Shown piece by piece: positions 44,962-51,797 of a stretch of 51,797 nucleotides of DNA; position 1 is the first letter of the stretch; each line of letters starts with the position of its first letter. Below the pieces are notes generated by a model, which saw nothing but the letters and a program-made list of their open reading frames with translations, did not search any database and was not told where the DNA came from. This DNA is from Promethearchaeota archaeon (GTDB lineage Archaea > Asgardarchaeota > Lokiarchaeia > Sigyniarchaeales > SOKP01): contig JABCSY010000017.1 in assembly GCA_018238625.1 (NCBI GenBank), positions 1 through 51,797 of the forward strand, written 5' to 3'. Both the position numbers and the translations under genes were made by a program.

Positions 44962-46689
44962 TTATTTATTTAAATGAATAAAATTAAACCATCTTAGTTC
45001 TTCGACCTCAGAATCATCAAACTGACGATATTTAACTTCATCTCCGAGTGTTTTAGCAAGTTTTCTAGCATCTTTCAAATATTTTGTAAATTCTAAGTCT
45101 CGATCAATAAATTCCTCGTCAAAGCAATCTCTTAATTTTGTTGCAAATACTGATTTAATGTCTGGTTTGTTGTATGAGAGAATATCTTTGAAATTGAGAT
45201 GCGTCCATACTCCTGAATTAATGTTAAAAGAATATTTTGGAAGAAATAGATGGCCATAATCTGCGATAAATTCAATCGCCTGACAGATAAATTTGAACTC
45301 TATTTCGGAAAATAAATAGTGAAAATTAACGCGGCACCACCCTGGTCTAATTCCGAGTTTTCCTTGTTGATTAATTATCCGGAATTTTTGAGATTGTTCT
45401 TCGTCAATGTTGAGCAATAAATGTCCGTAAGGTCCAGCACACATGCAGCCCGCACGACTTTGAATTCCAAACAAATCGTTGAGCAGTTTAGTGATGAATT
45501 TTGGGTGTAAATACTTATCTCCTTGTTTAATCAAAAATGACACAATAGAGATGCGATTTTTGGGGTCGATTGGACCGAGGATTTTGATTTTTGAATGTTT
45601 AGATAATCGCTTCAGAGCTCGGGTTGTATATTCTAATTCTTTGATTTCAATATTATTAATTCCAATAGCATCCTTTAAATCTATAGCTAATGCGGCTTTA
45701 ATAGTTTGCAAGACTCCGGGAGTACCCGATTTTTCTCTAGTTTCAATATTTTTTGAATAATCCACTGTGGTTAAGCTAACAAAATCAACGGTTCCACCTC
45801 CCGCAGAAGTTGGAGAGAGTTCAATATTATATACTCGCTCGTTAAAAACTAAGATTCCTGACGACCCCGGACCTCCCACGAATTTGTGAGGTGATATAAA
45901 AACTGCGTCAAAAAACGTATCAGAATCATTGTTCATATTAATTTTTACATAGGGAGCACTAGCGGCGAAATCAAAACAAACTAAAGCATCGTACTTATGC
46001 ATTATACGAGCAATTTCATAAACGGGCGATTTTAAGCCAGTAACATTCGATGCTGCTGAAAAAGACCCGATTTTTAGTCTGTTTTTATACTTTGCATCTG
46101 AAACTTGACTTTCTAAATCCGATAAGTCAATGTAACCATCGGGAGTAAGTTGAATTGTTACAACTTCCGCAATAGCTTCTCGCCACATTATATCGTTAGA
46201 ATGGTGTTCATAAGGACCAATAAAAACAACGGGTTTCAATCGATCTATTTCTAGTTCAAGTTTCTTTCTCAAGTTTTGATCTATAACGTTTTCCTCAGAC
46301 GATTTGTCCAAAATTGATCGAATAAGATTTCTCGTTGCTGGAGGTAGACGTATACCTATAATTTCATGGAATTTGGATATAGCTCCCGTTGCTCCTGTAC
46401 CCGTGGCTATAATTCTGCAATTTTTCTCTGCATTAAAAGCTTTTTTTATTATAGCTTCCGCTTGGTGTAAGATTTCCGTCATATGACGACCGGTTACATC
46501 GTCTTCTGTATGAGTATTGGCATATTCCCGCTGGATTTTGATTAGAAATTGTTCTATAAATTTAATAGACCTACCAGATGCAGTATAATCCGCATATGTG
46601 AGTAAACGCATTCCATAAGGAGTCCGGAAAATAAAATTCTGTCCTATAATAGCATTTCTTACTTCTTCAAGGGTTAAAAAGGGTTTCAT
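44962..46689 (-). CDS. class V aminotransferase-fold PLP enzyme (cysteine desulfurase-like)
   Basis: A 575-residue PLP enzyme, longer than SufS/IscS (about 400). EHHSN (161-165), CFDFAASAPY (Asp240), SPHKFVGGPGSSG with PLP Lys269, and KSGTPGVLQTIKAALA are the class V core. A cysteine pair in RAGCMCAGPYG near residue 417 lies at the position of the SufS/IscS active-site loop, so cysteine desulfurase or lyase activity is possible; no SufB/IscU-type scaffold gene is adjacent. The last 100 residues are an extra C-terminal domain. ATG start. Confidence 0.83.
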   Translation of the reverse strand: MKPFLTLEEVRNAIIGQNFIFRTPYGMRLLTYADYTASGRSIKFIEQFLIKIQREYANTHTEDDVTGRHMTEILHQAEAIIKKAFNAEKNCRIIATGTGATGAISKFHEIIGIRLPPATRNLIRSILDKSSEENVIDQNLRKKLELEIDRLKPVVFIGPYEHHSNDIMWREAIAEVVTIQLTPDGYIDLSDLESQVSDAKYKNRLKIGSFSAASNVTGLKSPVYEIARIMHKYDALVCFDFAASAPYVKINMNNDSDTFFDAVFISPHKFVGGPGSSGILVFNERVYNIELSPTSAGGGTVDFVSLTTVDYSKNIETREKSGTPGVLQTIKAALAIDLKDAIGINNIEIKELEYTTRALKRLSKHSKIKILGPIDPKNRISIVSFLIKQGDKYLHPKFITKLLNDLFGIQSRAGCMCAGPYGHLLLNIDEEQSQKFRIINQQGKLGIRPGWCRVNFHYLFSEIEFKFICQAIEFIADYGHLFLPKYSFNINSGVWTHLNFKDILSYNKPDIKSVFATKLRDCFDEEFIDRDLEFTKYLKDARKLAKTLGDEVKYRQFDDSEVEELRWFNFIHLNK

Positions 46690-46767
46690 AATTTCACCTT
46701 TAAATTTAACGAGAAAGTTTGATAATATCCTTAATTTAATTTAACCTAATTAATGATAAAAAAGTTT

Positions 46768-47139
46768 TTAAATCGGAATTTGTAAATTCCTATTACTAAC
46801 AAAAGTATCAGCTAAAGCTTCTGGAGCAACTCCAATTTTTTACCAATTTTGTTAATTGCAAGAAAAACCATTTTCTTTACATTATCATTCTTATCATTTT
46901 TTGCTATTAATAATTCTCTGGGCACACAAAGCAAAAATAGCTTTTTCAGATTTTCTTTGTCCTAATATTGTTGCAGACGAAGTTCGCTCTTTGGGATTAT
47001 TAGATTTTAAAAGAGGTATAAGTTCAATATCTGATTTGCTTATAAAAAGATTATTTTCAACTTCTGTTGTAAATCCTCTTTTTTCTTTTGCTATTTGGTT
47101 TTCATTTTTCATTTGCTTCCACAAGTAAACAAATTTCAA
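46768..47139 (-). pseudogene. HEAT-repeat gene broken by two frame shifts
   Basis: ATG 47139 opens a frame with one HEAT helix pair (IELIPLLKSNNPKERTSSAT, then ILGQRKSEKAIFALCA). Removing one C from the CCC run at 46920-46922 continues it as RELLIAKNDKNDNVKKMVF and AINKIGK, another HEAT unit. Adding one A at the A6 run (46836-46841) continues to IGVAPEALADTFVSN and a stop at 46768. Alignment to the HEAT pattern (..DkndnVkkmaf.AinkIG) supports the repair. Two independent breaks in 370 bases suggest decay or poor base calling. It lies between the class V aminotransferase and DUF1326 genes. Confidence 0.55.
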
Positions 47140-47146
47140 TGATCTA

Positions 47147-47692
47147 TTAAAAAAATTTTCTGGATTTACCTTGTAGATTAAAGTCTGCTATTGCACCACT
47201 TCTATTTGTAAATTCCCAATTTCTTCCAAAATCATTGTATTTCCAAGAGTGAGTGTTACAAATCTTAATATCAGAAAACATCATACTAAACAAAGAGTTT
47301 TCTATACGTTGAGGATTCTTTCCGTCCCCTCCTGGTGCCAACGAGAGATTCATTTCTCCAAAGGGCATCTTAATTTTATAAATTTTACCTTCCTGTTCTA
47401 AAGTTATATCGACATATTTAATTCCCAAAACTTTTCTCACTAATAAGCCACTAGGAATATTCTTAACAAAAAAAGGTTCTAAATACTTTCTTTGTTCTTC
47501 AGATGCATCTTTACTGATGTATATTCCTCCTTCGCCACCTTTCGCCATTAAATCGGCAGCCTTTGGGGAATATAAATCAATTACATTAATTACTAATACT
47601 CCCCCGACATCAACATCTTGAAATTTACCTTCAGTAATTTGAAATAATTGAAACGATTTACAAGGAGATTCCATGTTTCTACCGAAATACAT
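47147..47692 (-). CDS. DUF1326 protein, N-terminus probably cut
   Basis: Resembles DUF1326: CKSFQLFQITEGKFQDVDVGG region, GIYISKDASEEQRKYLEPFF (the family's ..a...Q...L..i..G), a central IPSGLLVRKVLGIKYVDI and GGDGKNPQRIENSLF. No known reaction. The in-frame ATG is internal: upstream codons read GVWYEACAAEGHCP, matching the conserved DUF1326 start with its Cys residues (see the next entry). It precedes the broken HEAT gene on the same strand by eight bases. Confidence 0.72.
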   Translation of the reverse strand: MYFGRNMESPCKSFQLFQITEGKFQDVDVGGVLVINVIDLYSPKAADLMAKGGEGGIYISKDASEEQRKYLEPFFVKNIPSGLLVRKVLGIKYVDITLEQEGKIYKIKMPFGEMNLSLAPGGDGKNPQRIENSLFSMMFSDIKICNTHSWKYNDFGRNWEFTNRSGAIADFNLQGKSRKFF

Positions 47693-47790
47693 CGGACAAT
47701 GTCCTTCCGCGGCACATGCTTCGTACCAAACACCTTTTATATTCCAATTTATCCTTTCTTTAGTTTGTTTAGACGTTTAATTTCACCCAT
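47693..47790 (-). other. N-terminal part of the DUF1326 gene, split by an A run
   Basis: The frame continues upstream from 47692 as NWNIKGVWYEACAAEGHCP with no stop until TAA near 47778. Adding one A to the short A run (T3 on the plus strand at 47776-47778) joins it to ATG 47788-47790, giving MGEIKTSKQTKERIN at the start. The W..I.G.WYEAC motif is the DUF1326 N-terminal signature, so the repair is credible. Confidence 0.6.
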
Positions 47791-47862
47791 TTGTTATCTA
47801 CATTAATTTTAAGATAATTCTATTAATGATTAAATTATAGAATGCTTATAATAAAAATAATT

Positions 47863-49107
47863 TTAATTCTTCTTCTTACTTTCTACTTTCACTTCAACTA
47901 AATTATAGCCCTTAGACCCTAATCCAATATCTTCTGCTGCTTTCAATTGTAATTCCCAGTGTTTAGATTCTTTTCCATTAAGATTTAAGTCCAGTTTATG
48001 TGTTTCCGGGTCAAATCGAGGGACATAAGAAAACCATTCATGTGTGCTATCTTTAGATATGTTTTTAACATCACCTAAAATTGAATGAGGGTTCATCAAA
48101 GAAGAATGAATTAAGTCAATGGCAGCCTGATCTATAGCAACGGGATCCAGTGAGGATAAAACACCAATATCGCTCACAAATGGAATATCGGAACCACCTG
48201 TGCAATCGCATTGCCACGTTACGTCTATAACGTAATTGATATAAAATATCTTATCCTTTCCAAAATAATCAACAACACCCGCAGCGTTATCTACCATCTG
48301 AGTTATAAATTCTTCCCGTGTTGATGCTCCAGTATCTATTACGTTATTTTTACAGACTGATTTGCACATATAACAATATCTACATTTATTCTCGTCGCGC
48401 TTTAATTTACCGTCTTTTCCTTCCGTTAAGGCATTTGTAGGACAAATTTTCAAACAATCTTCGTAATCCGAAATTGGTGCGTCGTAATTAAACTCAAATT
48501 TTTTGCCAACGTGTGCTTGAACTTTACCACCTTTACTTACGCACCCAATTCCTAAATTCTTTATAGCACCACCAAACCCAGCTCCAGCGTGCCCTTTAAA
48601 ATGTGTAGCTAATATCATGTGGTCAAATTCTCTCAATCTGCCCGCAACTAATATTTCTTTAAATTGCTTACCATTAATTCTTTGAATCGCTACATCGGTA
48701 CCAACGCTTCCATCTAACATTAAGATAGGTGCGCCCATAGTTTCTGGAGTGAAGCCATGCATTTTAGCTATTTCTAAATATTCCTTTTCTGTTGCACGCC
48801 CACTGTATTCCGTATGGATTCCTGTAAACGATTCTGGAGCACCCCAACCGCACGATTCTGCTACAGATGGAACTGCTTTTAAACCCTTTACATAATCGCA
48901 TAGAAATCTTAAATAACTAGGTCGTAAATATCTAACGTTCTCTAAAGCTCCGAAGTGTGTTTTTATTACAACTTTATCTCCTTTATTAACTTTGTTCCTA
49001 AAGCCTATTTTATCTAGTGCTAAAGGCCCTTTAACTTTACTTAAGCTTTCCTCATGAGTGTGTGTTCGTGCTGTAAGATAATAGACATCTGATTTCAAAA
49101 ATACCAC
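47863..49107 (-). CDS. DUF362 4Fe-4S protein
   Basis: A 414-residue protein of the DUF362 family, an uncharacterised Fe-S family widespread in anaerobes. HFKGHAGAGFGGAIKNLGIG is the family's central signature; a 2x[4Fe-4S] module follows (CLKICPTNAL and CRYCYMCKSVCKNNVI); DPVAIDQAAIDLI near the end is also conserved. Predicted cytoplasmic; electron transfer role inferred. GTG start, chosen because the conserved VYYLTARTH begins at residue 8. Confidence 0.86.
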   Translation of the reverse strand: MVFLKSDVYYLTARTHTHEESLSKVKGPLALDKIGFRNKVNKGDKVVIKTHFGALENVRYLRPSYLRFLCDYVKGLKAVPSVAESCGWGAPESFTGIHTEYSGRATEKEYLEIAKMHGFTPETMGAPILMLDGSVGTDVAIQRINGKQFKEILVAGRLREFDHMILATHFKGHAGAGFGGAIKNLGIGCVSKGGKVQAHVGKKFEFNYDAPISDYEDCLKICPTNALTEGKDGKLKRDENKCRYCYMCKSVCKNNVIDTGASTREEFITQMVDNAAGVVDYFGKDKIFYINYVIDVTWQCDCTGGSDIPFVSDIGVLSSLDPVAIDQAAIDLIHSSLMNPHSILGDVKNISKDSTHEWFSYVPRFDPETHKLDLNLNGKESKHWELQLKAAEDIGLGSKGYNLVEVKVESKKKN

Positions 49108-49262
49108 TTTTACAAATATTAGGTTAATAAATAACTAAATTAAAGAATTTTATTAGATTAATACAACATTTAAAATAAATTTGGAGTTTAAGGTTAACAA
49201 TAATTATTTTAACGGTGTTTAATTCTATATTGCAAGAGTAAAAAAAATAGAATGAAAATATT

Positions 49263-49493
49263 ATGGCTCGTTGTCCAGAATGCGCTGGTAACATGAAATA
49301 CAATCCCGACAATCGTCTTATGGTATGTAGTTCATGTGGATTATCATTATCTCGTTACGAATTAGATCAATTTTGGAACAAGATCAGAAATGAACGGGGA
49401 TTAGAAAATGATGACGCACAGAAAGCAAAAAACCGACGCAAGGATTGGTTGGATTGGTACTCAAAGTCAAAGGAAGAAAAGAAAACCCATTAA
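49263..49493 (+). CDS. small zinc-ribbon protein
   Basis: A 76-residue protein with a zinc ribbon at 4-26 (CPECAGN...VCSSCG), resembling the TFIIB/RNA-polymerase type ribbon, followed by a highly charged amphipathic helix rich in Trp and Lys (FWNKIRNERG, DWLDWYSKSKEEKK). No catalytic motif. It may bind nucleic acid or RNA polymerase. ATG start. Divergent from the DUF362 gene. Confidence 0.7.
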   Translation: MARCPECAGNMKYNPDNRLMVCSSCGLSLSRYELDQFWNKIRNERGLENDDAQKAKNRRKDWLDWYSKSKEEKKTH

Positions 49494-49753
49494 TTAATTG
49501 ATTAATTTAACCCATATCAAAAATCCTTTGAGTAAGTTCAAATTCTCCAAGATTACTATTTCTTATTTAATTATTTCTTAAGTACATTTTTTAGCTCAAA
49601 TAATCGAAAGGATTTATCAAAATTGTCCAACTATTACAAATAAAAAGATTTTTTAGTTATCAATTAAAAATATTAGATATCATACGAGTTTTAGTTGTTT
49701 TAGCTTGGCATGTTACCATAAATTAGGAAATATTGAAATTAAAAAAAGATTTA

Positions 49754-50944
49754 TTATTCAAACTTTCTGTTAAAAATATCTATTAAAAATTCTTCTAATT
49801 TAACTGCTGGAATATCTAGTAAAGTAATTTCAAGATGTCGACCTCTCTCTGCTTCCTCAATTCTTACAGTTTTCGAAGAAATAATTTCTAATTGATTCAG
49901 TTGCCGTATATATTTCCTAAAACTCATTTTTACATGTGGTTCTATTGAATAAGTTTCGCATATTATTTGATATTCTTCGAAAGCATCATCAACTAAAGTA
50001 AATGGTTCCTTATAGTTAATTAGAGATCTAGCTATCCCATATAGCGCCAGAAGTTCTTGATCGTTTAATTGATCAATAATATCTCCTCTAAATGTGGGGT
50101 AAACTTCATTTGAAGCTTCTCTAATAATCTCAGCATTTACGCTAGATAAACTATTTTTATCCGCGTAGAGCCCACTCTTTCTCAAAATCTCAATTCCATG
50201 ACGCATATTCTCGTGATCAGCAACAATTTGACTTGTCATATTCAAAATGTCGTCGCTGATAACATACTCTTTAAACGCCTCCTCGCTTCTATATTCTAAA
50301 ATTTGTTTTGCATCGTCAAACTTGTAGGGTTTAAGAGTAATCTTTTCGTTTAATCGGCTTAAAATCCTTTCTGTCTCAATCCTCATCCAGTCTCTGTTAC
50401 GAGATATTAACAAAATCGAGAGTTTAGCATTTTGATGACCGTATGTTTCGGCAATATCTAAAAAAGCTAAAATTTCGTCGGGTTTTAATAAGTGAATTTC
50501 GTCGATAACTAATAACATATAGCCTTTTTCTCTTATTAATTGCGTTAATATTAATTTGATAGCTTCGTCGTCGCTAAAACCCCGCCCAGATCCGTGAGTG
50601 TATTTAGCCAAAAGTTCTCGTACAATTTTACTTTTTGAGCGAAAATTTATACAATTAAAATATTCAACGAAAATATTAACATCTTTTTCTAAGGCAATAC
50701 TCTTAAAATTTTTACCGAAGTATCTTGCTGTAACAGTTTTTCCAACCCCTCCTTTCCCTAAAATTAAGCAACTGATCGTAGGTTGCTCTTTTTCTTCGAG
50801 AATTCTTCTAAAGTTAAATATTAGGCTTTTGATCGCCTCGTCTCGACAATATAACTTTTCCGGTACATAACTCATATCAAGCGAGCTTGCTTTCTTAAAA
50901 ACTGATTTCGTCATGAATTGTTTTCGAAATTCATCCTCGTCCAT
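49754..50944 (-). CDS. cdc6: Orc1/Cdc6-family replication initiator ATPase
   Basis: A 396-residue AAA+ protein of archaeal replication initiation. Walker A GKGGVGKT (63-70), Walker B LLVIDEIH (144-151), sensor 1 ILLISRNRDW (about 178-187), the arginine region RLNEKITLKPY and the sensor 2 helix HENMRHGIEILRKSG match Orc1/Cdc6. The C-terminal 130 residues fit the winged helix that binds origin DNA. Such genes often sit beside a replication origin. It is divided from a recombinase gene by 156 bases containing repeats. ATG start. Confidence 0.9.
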   Translation of the reverse strand: MDEDEFRKQFMTKSVFKKASSLDMSYVPEKLYCRDEAIKSLIFNFRRILEEKEQPTISCLILGKGGVGKTVTARYFGKNFKSIALEKDVNIFVEYFNCINFRSKSKIVRELLAKYTHGSGRGFSDDEAIKLILTQLIREKGYMLLVIDEIHLLKPDEILAFLDIAETYGHQNAKLSILLISRNRDWMRIETERILSRLNEKITLKPYKFDDAKQILEYRSEEAFKEYVISDDILNMTSQIVADHENMRHGIEILRKSGLYADKNSLSSVNAEIIREASNEVYPTFRGDIIDQLNDQELLALYGIARSLINYKEPFTLVDDAFEEYQIICETYSIEPHVKMSFRKYIRQLNQLEIISSKTVRIEEAERGRHLEITLLDIPAVKLEEFLIDIFNRKFE

Positions 50945-50958
50945 GATTAACTAACCTT

Positions 50959-51097
50959 GTCTATGATAAACTATTAATAATGTATAAGTAAATATAGAAC
51001 AAATTAAGTTTAAACTTTCTTATACTTTAAAGTTTTTATTAAAAGATTATTAGATAGTCAAGTCTATGATAAAAAAATATACTTACTAAAGACTTGG
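50959..51097. repeat. direct and inverted repeats upstream of the Orc1/Cdc6 gene
   Basis: GTCTATGATAAA occurs as an exact 12-base direct repeat at 50959-50970 and 51063-51074. CAAGTCT (51059-51065) and AGACTTG (51091-51097) form a 7+7 inverted repeat around the second copy. All lie in the 156-base AT-rich spacer directly upstream of the initiator gene. They do not match the canonical ORB/mini-ORB consensus as I recall it. Origin, autoregulatory or recombination-related sites are all possible. Confidence 0.4.
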
Positions 51098-51100
51098 CTT

Positions 51101-51797
51101 TTATAGTTCAAAATCGTTATTATTTAATGGATGCATTGTTGAATACGATTGCTTTAATTTAGTAATATCGTTCTTAGCATAGATTCGGGTAGTATTTGGA
51201 GAACTATGGCCTAAAATGTCCTGCAATTCGCTAATATCCATCCCAGAACGCCTAAGATGGGTTGCTCCGGTGTGTCTAAATATGTGAGGCGTTATAATTT
51301 TAGAATCTGGAAATCCACATTTCTCTTTTATCGATTTTATATCAGCCTGAATAACGCGAGGATTTAATTTTTGATTTCTTGTATTAACCATTAAATAATC
51401 TTCAGAACTATAAGATATCCGATTTTTCAAATGTTCTTTAAAAAGCTCTAAAGTCTTTTGATCGACGGGAACAATCCTTTCTTTACTCCCTTTCCCTTTT
51501 AACCTTATATATCCGTTCTTGAAATCGATATCCCTAATTTTAATGTCACACAGTTCGCTTACACGAGCCATAGTAGAATATAACAACCTCACAGTTAAGT
51601 AATATCTTAAGCTCTTTCTTGAATTAAATAGCCTCCGATCGTTCAGCTTGTTAAAAATAACTTCTATGTCAGAAACATCCAGAAATTTAGGGAGACTCTC
51701 TTCTAGTTTGATCTTTGGGGATTTAATTGTTGCCATAGGATTTTTAGTAATAAATTCATTTAAAGTTAAAAACTTAAAAAACGACCTTAACGAAGCG
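51101..51797 (-). CDS. xerA: tyrosine recombinase (XerA/integrase type), cut by the right edge
   Basis: Catalytic domain complete: Arg58 (MARVSEL), Lys82/85 (KGKGSKERIVP), His151 and Arg154 (HIFRHTGATH), His177 (LGHSSP) and the nucleophile Tyr186 (TRIYAKND), counted from the Met at 51736. That Met is internal: the same frame stays open to the window end, reading SLRSFFKFLTLNEFITKNP, which is the core-binding (SAM-like) domain of Xer proteins. So the gene continues beyond 51797. XerA resolves chromosome dimers at a dif site; proviral integrase is the alternative. Its location next to Orc1/Cdc6 is suggestive but not decisive. Confidence 0.87.
   Translation of the reverse strand, partial: ASLRSFFKFLTLNEFITKNPMATIKSPKIKLEESLPKFLDVSDIEVIFNKLNDRRLFNSRKSLRYYLTVRLLYSTMARVSELCDIKIRDIDFKNGYIRLKGKGSKERIVPVDQKTLELFKEHLKNRISYSSEDYLMVNTRNQKLNPRVIQADIKSIKEKCGFPDSKIITPHIFRHTGATHLRRSGMDISELQDILGHSSPNTTRIYAKNDITKLKQSYSTMHPLNNNDFEL

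Overview
The window is strongly AT-rich, compactly coded DNA that looks like an Asgard archaeon (Promethearchaeota, Lokiarchaeia-like). Supporting signs are a Ras/Arf-like small GTPase, a gelsolin-like protein, a prenylcysteine-methyltransferase-type membrane protein, vWA proteins with RING-like zinc fingers, an IFT52/GldG-like protein, and archaeal housekeeping genes (Orc1/Cdc6, DhnA-type class I aldolase, PurA, an HdrA-MvhD fusion, CDP-alcohol lipid synthase, XerA-type recombinase). GTG and TTG starts are common. Some genes have a clear Shine-Dalgarno; others look leaderless. I saw no rRNA, tRNA, CRISPR array or insertion sequence.

Layout. 1-4300: small GTPase, orphan N6-adenine DNA methyltransferase, YkgJ cysteine-cluster protein, minimal nucleotidyltransferase. 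4460-8800: HdrA-MvhD fusion, DUF711 protein, zinc-finger orphan. 8815-10660: two winged-helix paralogs divergent from a class I aldolase, with a perfect palindrome between them. 10790-16580: a block of zinc-ribbon, membrane and cytoskeleton-flavoured genes (zinc ribbon + HEAT, ICMT-like, gelsolin-like, two LURP-one/YxjI-like proteins plus a remnant of a third, a probable PH-like protein with a zinc ribbon, CDP-alcohol phosphatidyltransferase). 16630-21700: a wHTH/coiled-coil protein with a Lys-rich heptad linker, then two tandem vWA + zinc-finger + zinc-ribbon paralogs. 21780-28030: transporter, orphan HypB, short beta-helix protein, methyltransferase, two unknown membrane proteins, and a tyrosine phenol-lyase with its catalytic residues intact. 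28270-35080: TIR protein, PhoU-like/Pit/methyltransferase operon, DUF2284, broken AbrB gene, PurA, GIFT-domain protein. 35210-44940: 4-hydroxybutyryl-CoA dehydratase, TldD/TldE pair, amidohydrolase, and a flavoprotein/2Fe-2S cassette flanked by two related HxlR regulators, then a SnoaL-like protein. 44960-51797: class V aminotransferase, broken HEAT gene, DUF1326, DUF362 ferredoxin-like protein, zinc ribbon, Orc1/Cdc6, and a tyrosine recombinase running off the right edge.

How the genes fit together. Anaerobic metabolism is the main theme: HdrA-MvhD electron bifurcation or confurcation, oxygen-sensitive 4-hydroxybutyryl-CoA dehydratase, tyrosine beta-elimination, a fumarate-reductase-like flavoprotein and ferredoxin-type proteins. 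The other theme is eukaryote-like membrane and scaffold proteins around 11-22 kb.

Data-quality caution. At least six genes show a coding frame that continues upstream or downstream only if one base is added to or removed from a short homopolymer run. This is typical of long-read assembly error, though genuine decay is possible for the AbrB and HEAT genes. Several apparent N-termini are therefore probably too short.
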